64,000 nt of DNA. Origin: Enterobacter sp. JBIWA008. Lineage in GTDB: Bacteria > Pseudomonadota > Gammaproteobacteria > Enterobacterales > Enterobacteriaceae. Below the pieces are notes generated by a model, which saw only the letters and a program-made list of their open reading frames with translations, was not told the DNA's origin and made no database searches. Position numbers and translations under genes: made by a program. The stretch's first letter is position 1. Every line of letters begins with the position of its first letter. Positions 43,402 to 53,995 of this stretch are shown in pieces. Where the stretch lies: the NCBI RefSeq assembly GCF_019968765.1, contig NZ_CP074152.1, positions 9,532 through 73,531 of the forward strand. The letters are read 5' to 3'.

Positions 43402-45753
43402 ATGGTTTTTCCTTCATCTTTCATGTCTAGGCTACTGGCGGGTAGCCTCCTTTTCATATGCTCTAGCTCGATTACTGAAGCAACAGAACATACTTCAGCT
43501 GCGCGCCGACAAGAACCTGATGTTTCTGATGAAGCCCTCCATACAGTTTATCTTGATGTCATCATAAATGGCGTCTCTAGGGGCTTTTACCCCTTCGACA
43601 TACAGGGTGAGAGAATCTTTGCTAATAGTGAAGTGCTCAGCGAAATTGGATTAACACGCGCTTTTTATAATAAAGATACTGTCGAGCTATCTGCTTACCA
43701 AGGCGTAAGTATTGAATTTAATCCTCATTTACAGTTGATTAAACTGGAAACTGCAGACAGCAACACGACACTTGACAGAGTGTTCTACGGTATTTCAGAC
43801 CAGTTTATCCCCGCAGAACCAACTAGTGGTGGAGCTGTGCTTAACTACCAGTTGTTACACAATATGGATAAACAAAATTCCAGCTCGGGGATATTCAGTG
43901 AACTCCGTGGCATGAGCAGCATGGCAACTTTTTCTACTAGCATGGTTAACTCATTTGACTACGGCGACGACAGAAAAATTACAACCAAGCGCCTTGATAC
44001 ACGCCTTGATTCTTTATGGCAGGAAACTAACTTCACACTTCAGGCCGGAGATGCAGTGACAGATAATCTTTCGTGGACTCGTCCTTACCGTTTCGCCGGC
44101 ATTAAAATCTCTAACACGACACCGCTTAGTCCCGGGAGGACAAAAGTAGCACCGCTTGAATTTGAGTTCACGCCTAAAGCCCCTTCCGAAATTGATCTTT
44201 TACTCGATGGTTCAAATTCTTTCAGGCAACGTATACCTGGTGGCCCGTTTACCCTGCTGACAATTCCACCGTCAAAAGGCTTCAGTAACGCTGAACTATG
44301 GATAACTGATAGACAAACTGGCGAAAAAAAACTAATTACGAAGCCAGTCTATTTCTCTGCAAACCAGCTCAAAGCAGGTGCATCGGAATGGAGTATAGAT
44401 ACAGGTTTTTATCGTAGCCATTATGGTGTTAAATCAAATGCCTATGATGATCAGCTTTTAATCAATGCGAATGGCCGGTATGGGCTCAACCGGAATATCT
44501 CTCTGGAAAATCATGCTGAAGTAGCTCAGTCGTTCAGGAATGCAGGTGCTGGCGTGGTGGTCACCCCCCATCCTTATCTCGGAGAGCTTTCATGGAATCG
44601 TTCATTCAGTAATTATAATGGATATACCGGTGAACGAAGTGCAGCTACTCATCAGTGGAACAATCGTTTCTTTTATTCAAAGTTTTCATGGGAAACATTC
44701 AGCAAAGTGTTTAAAGACATCCCATCCCTTTACGGTAATGATATTGCTAAGCGCAATATCACAGCTTCCATGGGGATCGGTACAGACAACTTCGGTTTTT
44801 TTTCGCTAAGTCATACCGATACAATGACTCACACTGACTCACAATATCGGACATTATCGTTATCGTGGCAGAAAGGGATTGCAGACTTCCTGTCTCTTTA
44901 CATTACGCACCGGATAACTACCGGAAACTGGAATGATGCATCATATTTTGCAGGGGTGTCGGTTCCTCTTGGCAATACGTATGTGGCATATAACTCGCGA
45001 TACAACGATGGTGCTGTTTTTCATAGTCTCAGCTTGAGTGATAATTCACGGGGTGAAAGCGGGTTCTCATGGAAAGGAAGAATGAGCAGTGCTCCTGCAT
45101 ATAACTTTGCTGACGGAGATATTGAGTACCAGGGGACGTATGCGACCTTCAGCGGTAATGTCTCAACTGAGGGGAGCATCTCGCTTGGAATGGCTGGCTC
45201 GCTGTCTTATCTTAATAATAACCTCTACGCAGGTAGACCTATTCAGGATGCGTTTGCCAGCGTTTCCACCTCAGGAATTGGGGGAGTTCCCGTTTATGTG
45301 GATAACCGCCTGGCCGGTATAACAAACAGTTCGGGTTATCTTTTCCTTCCCCAACTTTCGTCATTTCAGCAGAATAAAATAAGTATTGATACTCTTTCAT
45401 TACCTGCTGATTATGAATTTTCCGATATTGAGAAAGTAATTGTTCCGGCTGACAAATCAGGAAACATCATCAGGTTTGATATAAAACCCGCACGTGCCTC
45501 CATACTTGTGCTTACGAATCATCATGGTGAATACTTGCCTGCGGGCACAGTTTTAAAAGTCAATTCAGGTAAAGAAGAATTCATCGTAGGTTTTGAGGGA
45601 CAGGTCTATATTAAAGGGCTAAATAATGAAAATTCTTTCATTGCACACTTAGCCGATGCAGGGGGAGGAATTCCGGGTTTATGCAGCGGTCAGTTCTCCC
45701 ATCATTCCGACAGCAGAGACGCTGTTCAAACTTACAGGGTGACATGTCTGTAA
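43402..45753 (+). CDS. Outer-membrane pilus usher, archaic (CsuD-like) type
   Basis: A 783-residue usher, close to the usual length. Signal peptide to about residue 26; N-terminal chaperone-binding domain (LDVIINGVSRGFYPFDIQGE; GLTRAFYNKD); plug and 24-strand barrel region (LSPGRTKVAPLEFEFTPKAP; GGPFTLLTIPPSKGFSNAEL); C-terminal domains ending in a Cys pair (GGIPGLCSG and YRVTCL). It exports and polymerises the pilus subunits. It starts 8 bases after the chaperone gene. Confidence 0.93.
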   Translation: MVFPSSFMSRLLAGSLLFICSSSITEATEHTSAARRQEPDVSDEALHTVYLDVIINGVSRGFYPFDIQGERIFANSEVLSEIGLTRAFYNKDTVELSAYQGVSIEFNPHLQLIKLETADSNTTLDRVFYGISDQFIPAEPTSGGAVLNYQLLHNMDKQNSSSGIFSELRGMSSMATFSTSMVNSFDYGDDRKITTKRLDTRLDSLWQETNFTLQAGDAVTDNLSWTRPYRFAGIKISNTTPLSPGRTKVAPLEFEFTPKAPSEIDLLLDGSNSFRQRIPGGPFTLLTIPPSKGFSNAELWITDRQTGEKKLITKPVYFSANQLKAGASEWSIDTGFYRSHYGVKSNAYDDQLLINANGRYGLNRNISLENHAEVAQSFRNAGAGVVVTPHPYLGELSWNRSFSNYNGYTGERSAATHQWNNRFFYSKFSWETFSKVFKDIPSLYGNDIAKRNITASMGIGTDNFGFFSLSHTDTMTHTDSQYRTLSLSWQKGIADFLSLYITHRITTGNWNDASYFAGVSVPLGNTYVAYNSRYNDGAVFHSLSLSDNSRGESGFSWKGRMSSAPAYNFADGDIEYQGTYATFSGNVSTEGSISLGMAGSLSYLNNNLYAGRPIQDAFASVSTSGIGGVPVYVDNRLAGITNSSGYLFLPQLSSFQQNKISIDTLSLPADYEFSDIEKVIVPADKSGNIIRFDIKPARASILVLTNHHGEYLPAGTVLKVNSGKEEFIVGFEGQVYIKGLNNENSFIAHLADAGGGIPGLCSGQFSHHSDSRDAVQTYRVTCL

Positions 45754-45775
45754 TTGCGTCAATAGGAGATATTTC

Positions 45776-46714
45776 GTGATTTCATTTTATTCATTACGTT
45801 TTTTCAGACTTTTGATCGTCATTTTTTCTCTTCCCGTTTACGGGGACAATATAATTTGTAAGGCTGAAATAAGCGATTTTGATTTTGGTAATATTGTTAC
45901 CGTGCAGCCGCTATCGAAACAGTCGGCATTCGGATATGTAAAATTCTCCTGTACTAACAGAGATACAATACCGCTGTATGTAGGTCTTTGTTTAAATAGC
46001 ACACCTTCTTCAAAAGATTTGACAATCGATTCACTTTCCGATAAAGATTACAGTATAATTTTCAGAGACAGAACGACCGGTCTTCCCTGGAGTGAAGGGA
46101 GCGCTCCTATACATATTTCGCGTATAGTGAATCCCCGTACAGATATGACTGAAAAAATTCCTGTTTCCGCAGAAATGAATATCGATCCGATCACTTTATC
46201 GGGGGGACCAGTAAGCCTGAGGTTTACACTTCAGTCCTCTTCCCTTTCATGGTACGCAAGTTCCGTGCCGTTTAGTAACAGTTGTAAAGAGTCTCTCCCT
46301 GCGGATCAGATTTCATTCAACGTCAGAGCAAATATTCCCAAACGTTGTGATGTGACAGCAGACAGTCTTGATTTTGGCAAGATTATTGATATGTCAAGAT
46401 CGAAAATATTTTCGCAGAGTACAATTAATATAAAATGTACAAATGAAATCATTTATAGTGTATCACTACGCTCTCTTAATGGGAGCAGCACAGGATTTAT
46501 GATGAATTACGGAACTAACAATAAAATCCCATATACGCTATTCAAAGATTCTGCACGAAACGAACGCTGGGCTGAAGGATTAAATGCGAAAATCGATCGC
46601 GGAACAGGGAAATGGCAACAGCATCAGGTTTATGGCCAAGTGAACCTTTCTCCATCAGACGAACCCTCCTCGGGCGATTATACTGATACGGTAATTGTAT
46701 CCATAAGTTACTGA
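45776..46714 (+). CDS. Two-domain SCPU tip adhesin, CsuE-like
   Basis: A 312-residue protein from GTG 45776 (AGGAG 7 bases upstream). Signal peptide of about 25 residues. There are two SCPU domains: the N-terminal one (CKAEISDFDFGNIVTVQPLS; VGLCLNSTP) and the C-terminal one (CDVTADSLDFGKIIDMSRSK; MMNYGTNNKIPYTLF; SGDYTDTVIVSISY). CsuE-type tip subunits have this double-domain form, with the first domain carrying the adhesive loops. It ends the operon. Confidence 0.85.
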   Translation: MISFYSLRFFRLLIVIFSLPVYGDNIICKAEISDFDFGNIVTVQPLSKQSAFGYVKFSCTNRDTIPLYVGLCLNSTPSSKDLTIDSLSDKDYSIIFRDRTTGLPWSEGSAPIHISRIVNPRTDMTEKIPVSAEMNIDPITLSGGPVSLRFTLQSSSLSWYASSVPFSNSCKESLPADQISFNVRANIPKRCDVTADSLDFGKIIDMSRSKIFSQSTINIKCTNEIIYSVSLRSLNGSSTGFMMNYGTNNKIPYTLFKDSARNERWAEGLNAKIDRGTGKWQQHQVYGQVNLSPSDEPSSGDYTDTVIVSISY

Positions 46715-46953
46715 ATGCAAAATGATGTGCACTCGCAGGCAGAGATAAAAACAGTCTTCGCTATCGATATAACATCATCCTCAACCCATTCAGAATGCGA
46801 AACCCCATCAGCTCCCCGTAAAAATATAATCCAAGCCTGAATAACACAAGTATAGATGGCAAAGCAATTAATTTAAAAGAATTAAAAAATGCGCCATCGA
46901 ATATACTGATAGATTATTCTTGGCGCATGAGAATTAATTTAATTGCATCTCAA

Positions 46954-47838
46954 TTATTTATAACTTCCATACACTGCATTTATAGCTATTTTTGCAGCAT
47001 TTTTAATTACTGCTTCGTCATGTTTGTCGTTTTGATTAGGACGTGTTGTGTAGACAGCCATAACTGCAGGTGAATTAGCGTCTGGCCATAAAATAGCAAC
47101 ATCATTGGCTGTACCATAAAAACCACAGGTGCCTGTTTTATCGCCAACATCCCACTTATCTGGAACCGCAGCTCTAATTCGCGCATTACCAGTAGTGTTG
47201 CCTTTAAGCCATTCCTGCAGCAATGATTTATTTTTAGCATCGAGTACTGAACCAAAAGCAATATTTTTAAGGCTCATTGCCACTGCTTTTGGAGTTGAAG
47301 TATCTCGTTCATCGCCTGGAATAGCTGAGTTTAATTCTAATTCCCAACGATCAAGCCTGAAGTCAGTGTCTCCCGTTGACCGCATAAATGCAGTCAAACC
47401 CTCAGGACCTCCTATGTATCTTTCCATTAATAGATTAGAAGCTCCATTGTCACTATACTGAATTGCTGCCTTGGCCAAAGTCCGCACGCTTGCTCCTGTT
47501 TTGCGGTATTTTTCTGACACAGGAGAATGCTTTTCCATAACACGTCCAGAATATTCCATCATATCATCAAGAGAAACAGATTTCTCCTGAGTTTTTTTTA
47601 ATACGGATGCAGCTAGGAATGCCTTAAATGAACTACATAAAGGAAATCTCTCATCTTGTCTGTAGGAAAATTCTTTCCCATTTTTTGTGTTTAAAATATA
47701 AACACCTATCCGCCCCCCAAAAGAAGTTTCCAATTCCCTCATTTGCTCAACACTATTACTTTCCTGAGAGGCGAATGAGTTCAATGGAAGACAGAGCAAA
47801 AAAATAAATGTACTTGCACTTTTTCTTAAAAAAAACAT
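46954..47838 (-). CDS. blaFRI: Class A carbapenemase, FRI type (NMC-A/IMI/SME relatives)
   Basis: A 294-residue serine beta-lactamase. ATG 47838 is chosen (GAGG 8 bases upstream); the frame also opens at an upstream TTG. Signal peptide MFFLRKSASTFIFLLCLPLN to about residue 23. Active-site motifs: FPLCSSFKAF (Ser70-x-x-Lys73), YSDNGASNLL (SDN loop), RWELELNSAIPGD (Glu166 in the omega loop) and GDKTGTCGFYGTAND (KTG). Cys69, just before the active-site Ser, and the Cys after KTGT (238) form the disulfide typical of class A carbapenemases (SME, NMC-A, IMI, KPC, GES subset, FRI). The sequence resembles what I recall of FRI enzymes; the variant number cannot be given. A divergent LysR regulator is 374 bases away. 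Confidence 0.85.
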   Translation of the reverse strand: MFFLRKSASTFIFLLCLPLNSFASQESNSVEQMRELETSFGGRIGVYILNTKNGKEFSYRQDERFPLCSSFKAFLAASVLKKTQEKSVSLDDMMEYSGRVMEKHSPVSEKYRKTGASVRTLAKAAIQYSDNGASNLLMERYIGGPEGLTAFMRSTGDTDFRLDRWELELNSAIPGDERDTSTPKAVAMSLKNIAFGSVLDAKNKSLLQEWLKGNTTGNARIRAAVPDKWDVGDKTGTCGFYGTANDVAILWPDANSPAVMAVYTTRPNQNDKHDEAVIKNAAKIAINAVYGSYK

Positions 47839-48212
47839 ATATAACACCTCTAGATGGTTCAATAAATAATTTTGAGATATTAACTCATCATCTTTTTGTA
47901 TGTTGAAAGCTTAACTAAGAATGTAAGCATAAAAAGAGATTTGCATATTCCCATGGGAAATTAAATTGGCAGTTTTATTGCGCTAGTGTTTAATGAAACA
48001 CTCCAAGGATAATATTTCGTTAACTGTTAAAATATAAGGTTTAGGGATTGGTAAATGATAAATCATTCCCATTCATATAGACAAAAGTTAAAACCTTACA
48101 CCTCTCATGAATCTTCAGTTGCTTAACACCTTGAATTTTACTTTTGATCTTTATGATGACAAACTATAAAATCTTTGCTTAGACATAAGTAAAACCTTTA
48201 GGCTAGTATACC
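47839..48212. promoter_or_regulatory. Divergent blaFRI-friR intergenic region
   Basis: A 374-base AT-rich intergenic region between the carbapenemase and its LysR regulator. Such AmpR/NmcR-type pairs share a LysR operator here that controls both genes. I could not pinpoint a T-N11-A operator among many AT-rich candidates. Confidence 0.5.
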
Positions 48213-49076
48213 ATGAGAAATCGCTTGCCACTAAACGGGTTACGGGCTTTTGAGGCTTCAGCCCGCCACCTTAACTTTACACGTGCTGGACTTGAACTAC
48301 ATGTTAGTCAAGCTGCAGTAAGTCAACAAGTTCGTTCTCTTGAAAATCTCCTCAATGTCAATCTGTTTCGAAGGCTGCCGCGAGGATTAGTTCTTACTGA
48401 AGAAGGTGCGCATTTACTTCCAATTCTTAACGATGCATTTAATCGTATGGATTCAGCCTTACAAAAATTTCGCGGAGGTAAATTTCTCGAAGTGCTTACT
48501 GTTGCAGTAGTAGGAACCTTTGCAATTGGATGGCTTTTACCTCGGCTTAAGGATTTTTATGAAAAATATCCTTGGATTGATTTAAGGATTTTAACCCATA
48601 ATAATACAATTAATTTAGCAAATGAAGGTATTGATGCGTCAATTCGTTTTGGAACGGGAAAATGGACTCTTACTGAGAATATTGAGCTTTTTGCTGCCCC
48701 GCATACTGTACTATGTTCTCCTGTTGTTGCAGAAAATCTTCTCTCGCCGAATCATCTACGGTATAAATTATTATTCAGAACCTATCGTCAGGATGAGTGG
48801 TATCACTGGCTTGAAGTTGCAGGTGTTGAGCCATGGGTAATTACAGGGCCTATTTTTGATTCATCAAGACTTATGGTTGATGCCACTAGCATATCTGATG
48901 GCATAGCATTAGCGCCATCATGTATGTTCAAAAGGGAACTAGATCTTGGACTACTTAAAATTCCTTTTGACATTCATGTAAATATGGGCAGCTATTGGAT
49001 GACGACATTAAAATCAAAACAGAAGTCTGCGGCACTGACTGCTTTCAGCACTTGGTTACAGGAATGTTGCCTGTAA
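48213..49076 (+). CDS. friR: LysR-family regulator of the carbapenemase (AmpR/NmcR/ImiR type)
   Basis: A 287-residue LysR regulator with the GcvA/AmpR-type start LPLNGLRAFEASARHLNFTR, a helix-turn-helix AGLELHVSQAAVSQQVRSLE, and a C-terminal effector domain (VAVVGTFAIGWLLPRL; IDASIRFGTGKW; DATSISDGIALAPSCMF). Regulators of this type sit divergently to blaNMC-A, blaIMI, blaSME and blaFRI and respond to peptidoglycan fragments. Expression of the enzyme may therefore be inducible. Confidence 0.88.
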   Translation: MRNRLPLNGLRAFEASARHLNFTRAGLELHVSQAAVSQQVRSLENLLNVNLFRRLPRGLVLTEEGAHLLPILNDAFNRMDSALQKFRGGKFLEVLTVAVVGTFAIGWLLPRLKDFYEKYPWIDLRILTHNNTINLANEGIDASIRFGTGKWTLTENIELFAAPHTVLCSPVVAENLLSPNHLRYKLLFRTYRQDEWYHWLEVAGVEPWVITGPIFDSSRLMVDATSISDGIALAPSCMFKRELDLGLLKIPFDIHVNMGSYWMTTLKSKQKSAALTAFSTWLQECCL

Positions 49077-49127
49077 TCAGGTTGATTTATATTTCTGTGT
49101 CTGGACGTAAATTATCCATTTACGCTG

Positions 49128-49167
49128 TGGACTGACCCCGCCCCGGTAGACGATCCTGCCCTATAGT
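49128..49167. mobile_element. Orphan IS3 left-end fragment next to the composite element
   Basis: TGGACTGACCCCGCCCCGGT and the next 20 bases (ending CTATAGT) match the left terminus at 53796-53835 and lie immediately before the right terminus of the composite (49168). This head-to-tail junction suggests an adjacent element mostly deleted, leaving its end. Confidence 0.65.
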
Positions 49168-49202
49168 TGGACTGACCCCACGCCCGTAGACAAATTCTGT
49201 CC

Positions 49203-49651
49203 TCACGATGAGGCCTGTTCGAAGGCCTCCGGACTGACGCCGCCGAGGTGGCTGTGGCGCCGGGCCCGGTTGTAGAACACTTCAGTGTAATCGACGATAT
49301 CGGCCCGGGCCAGATCCCGGGTTTTATAGATGCGTTTTCTGATCCGCTCTTTTTTCAGCGAACTGAAGAACGATTAGGCCACCGCATTATCCCAGCAGTT
49401 GCCACTCCTGCTCATGCTCGGGGCCAAGTTATTAGCCCGGCAGAAGCGCTGCCAGTCGTCACTGCCGTACTGGCTGCCCTGATCGCTATGTACGATAACC
49501 TCACCGTCCGGTTTTCGCCGCCAGACGGCCATCATCAGCGCGTCGAGTGCCAGTTCGCGTGAGAGAGTGGGCTTCATCGACCAGCCGACCACGTTACGGG
49601 CGAAGAGGTCGATAACCACCGCCAGATACAGCCAGCCCTGCCAGGTGCGGA
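49203..49651 (-). pseudogene. IS3-family orfB, 3' exon, with a stop at the catalytic Glu codon
   Basis: Continues the transposase after the intron: VIDLFARNVVGWSMKPTLSR, DGEVIVHSDQGSQYGS (second Asp) and SMSRSGNCWDNAVA, then TAA at 49374-49376 where related enzymes have the catalytic Glu of NAVAESF. After the stop the frame still encodes SFFSSLKKERIRKRIYK and ends HLGGVSPEAFEQASS at 49203. So even a spliced transcript could not make an active transposase. Confidence 0.85.
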
Positions 49652-51921
49652 GTAGAGTAAGAGGTAGGGCGTAGTCGGACTATTTCCCTGCCTCTCCTCT
49701 CCGAACCGGACGTGCACCTTTCAGCGCATCCGGCTCTCCATTTAAACGCTGGCGAACGCCATTGCCACGTCAGTGTAGCGCGATGTATACGTGTTTCTGG
49801 TTTCCGTCCTCAGATAGGGATTACCTTCGGGTAGACGCCAGCGGAACAGCTTCTTGCCTTGCCCCACCAACCGGTACAGGATTTCGCCACTGAGCTTGCC
49901 GTGGTTGGTTTTACCAAATAAAACCCACGTTTTGCTCTGACCCGGTTTTGGTGATTTACACCACCACCTCATCAGGGATGCGATTCCTGTACGGTATTTG
50001 TGGGCCAGCCAGTGAGCCAGCTTCCAGAATACGACACGGTCGATATAACTGAAGACTTTGGCCTTAAAATCAACGAACTGATAGAACATGGCCCAGCCTT
50101 TCAGTTTTCGGTTGAGTTGTTCAGCCATATCGACTTTGCTTTCACTGTAGTTGCCTGATAACAGTGCTGTCAGCGATGCGGCAAAGTTTCTGGCTTTATC
50201 CTTAGGGATCGTTGAGACCACCCGCATATCGCCATAACGACTGTGTTTGCGGATGATCCGGTGACCCAGAAAGACAAAACCGTCATTAACATGGGTGATT
50301 CTGGTTTTATCCATGTTCAGCCTGAGCTTCAGACTGTCTTCGAGCACGCCACGGCATTCCTCCCTGATGGCTTCTGCCTGTGCTTTGGTGCCTTTGACGA
50401 TAAGCACGAAGTCATCGGCATACCGGCAGTACGCTACAGCAGGTTTCCATTGCCAGTTTTCTCTGACTGCGGTGCTTCGGCCCCGCTGGATACTGTTATT
50501 CCAGTACCAGCGATCCTTTCGGGCTTTCCCGCTCAGGTAGCATGTATGCAGATACTGATCGAACTCATTGAGCATGATATTTGACAGCAGCGGCGATATT
50601 ACGCCACCCTGCGGTACGCCTTCACTGGCCGCCCGAAAAAGACCGACATCAATGTGCCCGGCCTTGATGGTTTTCCACAACAGGCTCATAAAGCGAGCGT
50701 CACTGATCCTGCGGCGTACGGCCTTCATCAGCAGGCGATGATGCACGGTGTCGAAGTAGCTGGACAGGTCACCTTCAATCACCCATCGACCTCGTGTTTC
50801 CCCACAATCGGTGAGTTGTATTTTCACTGTGCGGATCGCATGATGGACGCTGCGTTCAGGTCGAAAACCATATGAAAGCGAATGAAAATCGCTCTCCCAT
50901 ATAGGCTCCATCGCCATCAGCATGGCCCGCTGAACAATACGATCCCGAAGCGAGGGGATCCCCAGAGGTCGCTGTTTGCCGTTGCTTTTGGGGATATAAA
51001 CCCGTCTGGCTGGCAGAGGTTGGTAACGACCGGAGAGAAGTTCATCCCTGAGTATTTGCAGCTCAGCAGCCAGTCTGGCCTGTAGCGTTGTTTTGTTCAC
51101 ACCATCAACGCCGGGGGTATGCGCCCCCTTTGATGAAAGCGTGATCCGCGCCGCCTCAGTCAGCCATTCTGGTTGTGTTATCAGACGCAGCAGCCGTTCA
51201 ATCCGTCGGGACGGATTGGTGGCTGCCCATGTGGCAAGCTTGCGTTGCATTTCGCTGATTATCAAAGGTCTTCACCTCGTTAGGTCAGTTAATTCACGTC
51301 GCAAACACATATAAACTGCTTCCCTTCGCCATGTAATGGGCTTTCCCCATCGCGGACTACTACGGAAGCTCCGCCAGCCAGCGCGTCATCGGAGCCATGC
51401 CCCCTTAACATCCGTCGCTGACCTTCCCCGGTTCACCTGTCTGGACTCAGACATACTGAGGAGGCTGCCGGTCGCACTCTTTATCCTTGCTTGCCGCAAG
51501 TTGGCAGAAGTCAGCAACGCGAGTGTGATAGACGCTGCTGCACCGGTGTTTTGCATACATGTCAAAACACCTTCGACGGGCAGTGCTTACGTATCACTGT
51601 CCGTTACTTCTGCACGGCCTGCCAGATCACGTAGGCCGTGGTGACATTTTCAACCCACAGAGGCGGATTAACGGGTTCATGTTCTTCAGCCTTTCAGCAC
51701 TCAACCTTGAGGATCATCTTGGCTTAGTGATCTCGCCTCAATCCCCGTTGTCAGCGGGTTACATCACCCTGCGGGCATGCCACAGGTCACTGCCGCTCAG
51801 GTTCTCCACCGTCACACCCGGTGGGATTGTTCGGTTTCTCATCGTGAGTTACCGGTTCAATATTCCAGACAGACTCGTGGTTCATTTGAGCATCCATGCT
51901 CGCCCTGAACTCCGGGCACAC
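49652..51921 (-). mobile_element. Group II intron (about 2.27 kb) inserted in IS3 orfB
   Basis: Read leftward, the intron starts GTGTGCCCGG at 51921 and ends CTTACTCTAC at 49652. Joining the exons (ACTTACA and TCCGCACC) restores the transposase reading DITYIRT, which fixes the borders. It has a 5' ribozyme region of about 650 bases, a reverse transcriptase ORF, and a 3' domain V/VI region (about 49652-49740) with GAGCCGGATGCGCTGAAAGG at its start. It appears full length. Confidence 0.88.
49742..51250 (-). CDS. ltrA: Group II intron reverse transcriptase/maturase
   Basis: About 502 residues from ATG 51250 (frame opens at a TTG at 51265). The reverse transcriptase palm has KSNGKQRPLGIPSLRDRIVQ, GDLSSYFDTVHHRLL, GVPQGGVISPLLSNIMLNEF and the catalytic CRYADDFVLIVKG. 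The maturase (X) domain covers LNRKLKGWAMFYQFVDFKAK and the following stretch. There is no HNH endonuclease at the C-terminus, so mobility would rely on ssDNA or replication-fork priming. All catalytic residues are present, so it may be active. It acts on its own intron RNA in splicing and retrohoming. Confidence 0.93.
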   Translation of the reverse strand: MQRKLATWAATNPSRRIERLLRLITQPEWLTEAARITLSSKGAHTPGVDGVNKTTLQARLAAELQILRDELLSGRYQPLPARRVYIPKSNGKQRPLGIPSLRDRIVQRAMLMAMEPIWESDFHSLSYGFRPERSVHHAIRTVKIQLTDCGETRGRWVIEGDLSSYFDTVHHRLLMKAVRRRISDARFMSLLWKTIKAGHIDVGLFRAASEGVPQGGVISPLLSNIMLNEFDQYLHTCYLSGKARKDRWYWNNSIQRGRSTAVRENWQWKPAVAYCRYADDFVLIVKGTKAQAEAIREECRGVLEDSLKLRLNMDKTRITHVNDGFVFLGHRIIRKHSRYGDMRVVSTIPKDKARNFAASLTALLSGNYSESKVDMAEQLNRKLKGWAMFYQFVDFKAKVFSYIDRVVFWKLAHWLAHKYRTGIASLMRWWCKSPKPGQSKTWVLFGKTNHGKLSGEILYRLVGQGKKLFRWRLPEGNPYLRTETRNTYTSRYTDVAMAFASV

Positions 51922-52285
51922 TGTAAGTGATGTCTGTAACCCAGACCTGATTGGCCCGGACAACAGTAAACTGCCGCTGCACGCGATTAGGGGCAACCAC
52001 TGAAGGGCGGCCGGCGATACGACGCGGCGCTTTATAGCCGCGTACGGCTTTGATCCGGTTTTGTTGCATAATACGACCCACCCGGTTTTTGCCGCAGCTT
52101 TCCCCGATTTCGTTCAGGTCGCCATGAACCCGCCGGTAACCGTATACGCCTCCGCTCAGTGAATATGAGTCACGGATAAGCGTTAGCAGGCGCTGGTTAT
52201 CTTTATCACGCGCCGGGACCGGGTTATGCAGCCACGCGTAGAGCCCGGCCCGGGCGACATTCAGTACCCGACACATCGTCATCAC
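51922..52285 (-). pseudogene. IS3-family orfB, 5' exon (interrupted by the group II intron)
   Basis: Encodes MCRVLNVARAGLYAWLHNPV, GGVYGYRRVHGDLNEIGESC, RIAGRPSVVAPNRVQRQFTV and RANQVWVTDITY, which includes the first catalytic Asp (TD), up to the intron at 51921. The reading continues in 49203-49651 after splicing. A -1 frameshift from orfA would normally produce the fusion. Confidence 0.85.
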
Positions 52286-52323
52286 ACCCCATACAGTGCG
52301 GTGTTCATTGATAAAGCGGTACT

Positions 52324-52608
52324 TCAGTCGGGCTCCCTTGCAAAGTACCGCGCGGCCTTTTTCAGGATATCCCGTTCTTCTTCGGTGCGTTTTAGCTGCG
52401 CCCGGAGTTTCAGGATCTCGCTTTTGGCTTCCAGTAAATCCCGGGCATGCTGTTCGCTGTTATCAGGTTTGATAGCCCGTAGCCACTTGTAGAGGCTGTG
52501 TGCAGAAACGCCCAGACGGTCGGATACTTCGGCAACGGAATAACCGCGTTCTGTTATCTGACGGACGGCTTCTTCCTTAAATTCAGGTGTAAATTGTGGT
52601 GTGCCCAT
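52324..52608 (-). CDS. IS3-family transposase OrfA
   Basis: A 94-residue protein with a helix-turn-helix (FKEEAVRQITERGYSVAEVS, DRLGVSAHSLYKWLRAI) and a leucine-zipper end (LRAQLKRTEEERDILKKAAR). Intact; it precedes orfB in the usual arrangement. AGGAGGAACGT lies just upstream of the ATG. Alone it cannot transpose and may act as a regulator. Confidence 0.9.
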   Translation of the reverse strand: MGTPQFTPEFKEEAVRQITERGYSVAEVSDRLGVSAHSLYKWLRAIKPDNSEQHARDLLEAKSEILKLRAQLKRTEEERDILKKAARYFAREPD

Positions 52609-52619
52609 ACGTTCCTCCT

Positions 52620-53790
<1,171 letters not shown>

Positions 53791-53995
53791 CTCAAACTAT
53801 AGGGCAGGATCGTCTACCGGGGTGGGGTCAGTCCACACGCTACCGGAGGATATTTTGAAGGGAGAGCTGAGAGCATTAAATTTAAACAATGAATTACCTT
53901 CTTAGCGTATTTTTCGTTCCATTGGCACTCAAACCCTATATTAGCTTTTTCCGGGCTGTGATAACATCTCCGGCTCATTTTCAGAGCCTGGGCTG

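Noticed and set aside
47007..47261. Second minus-strand frame within the beta-lactamase gene
   Set aside because: Out-of-frame shadow of the carbapenemase.
49248..49562. 104-codon + strand frame
   Set aside because: Antisense to the IS3 orfB 3' exon.
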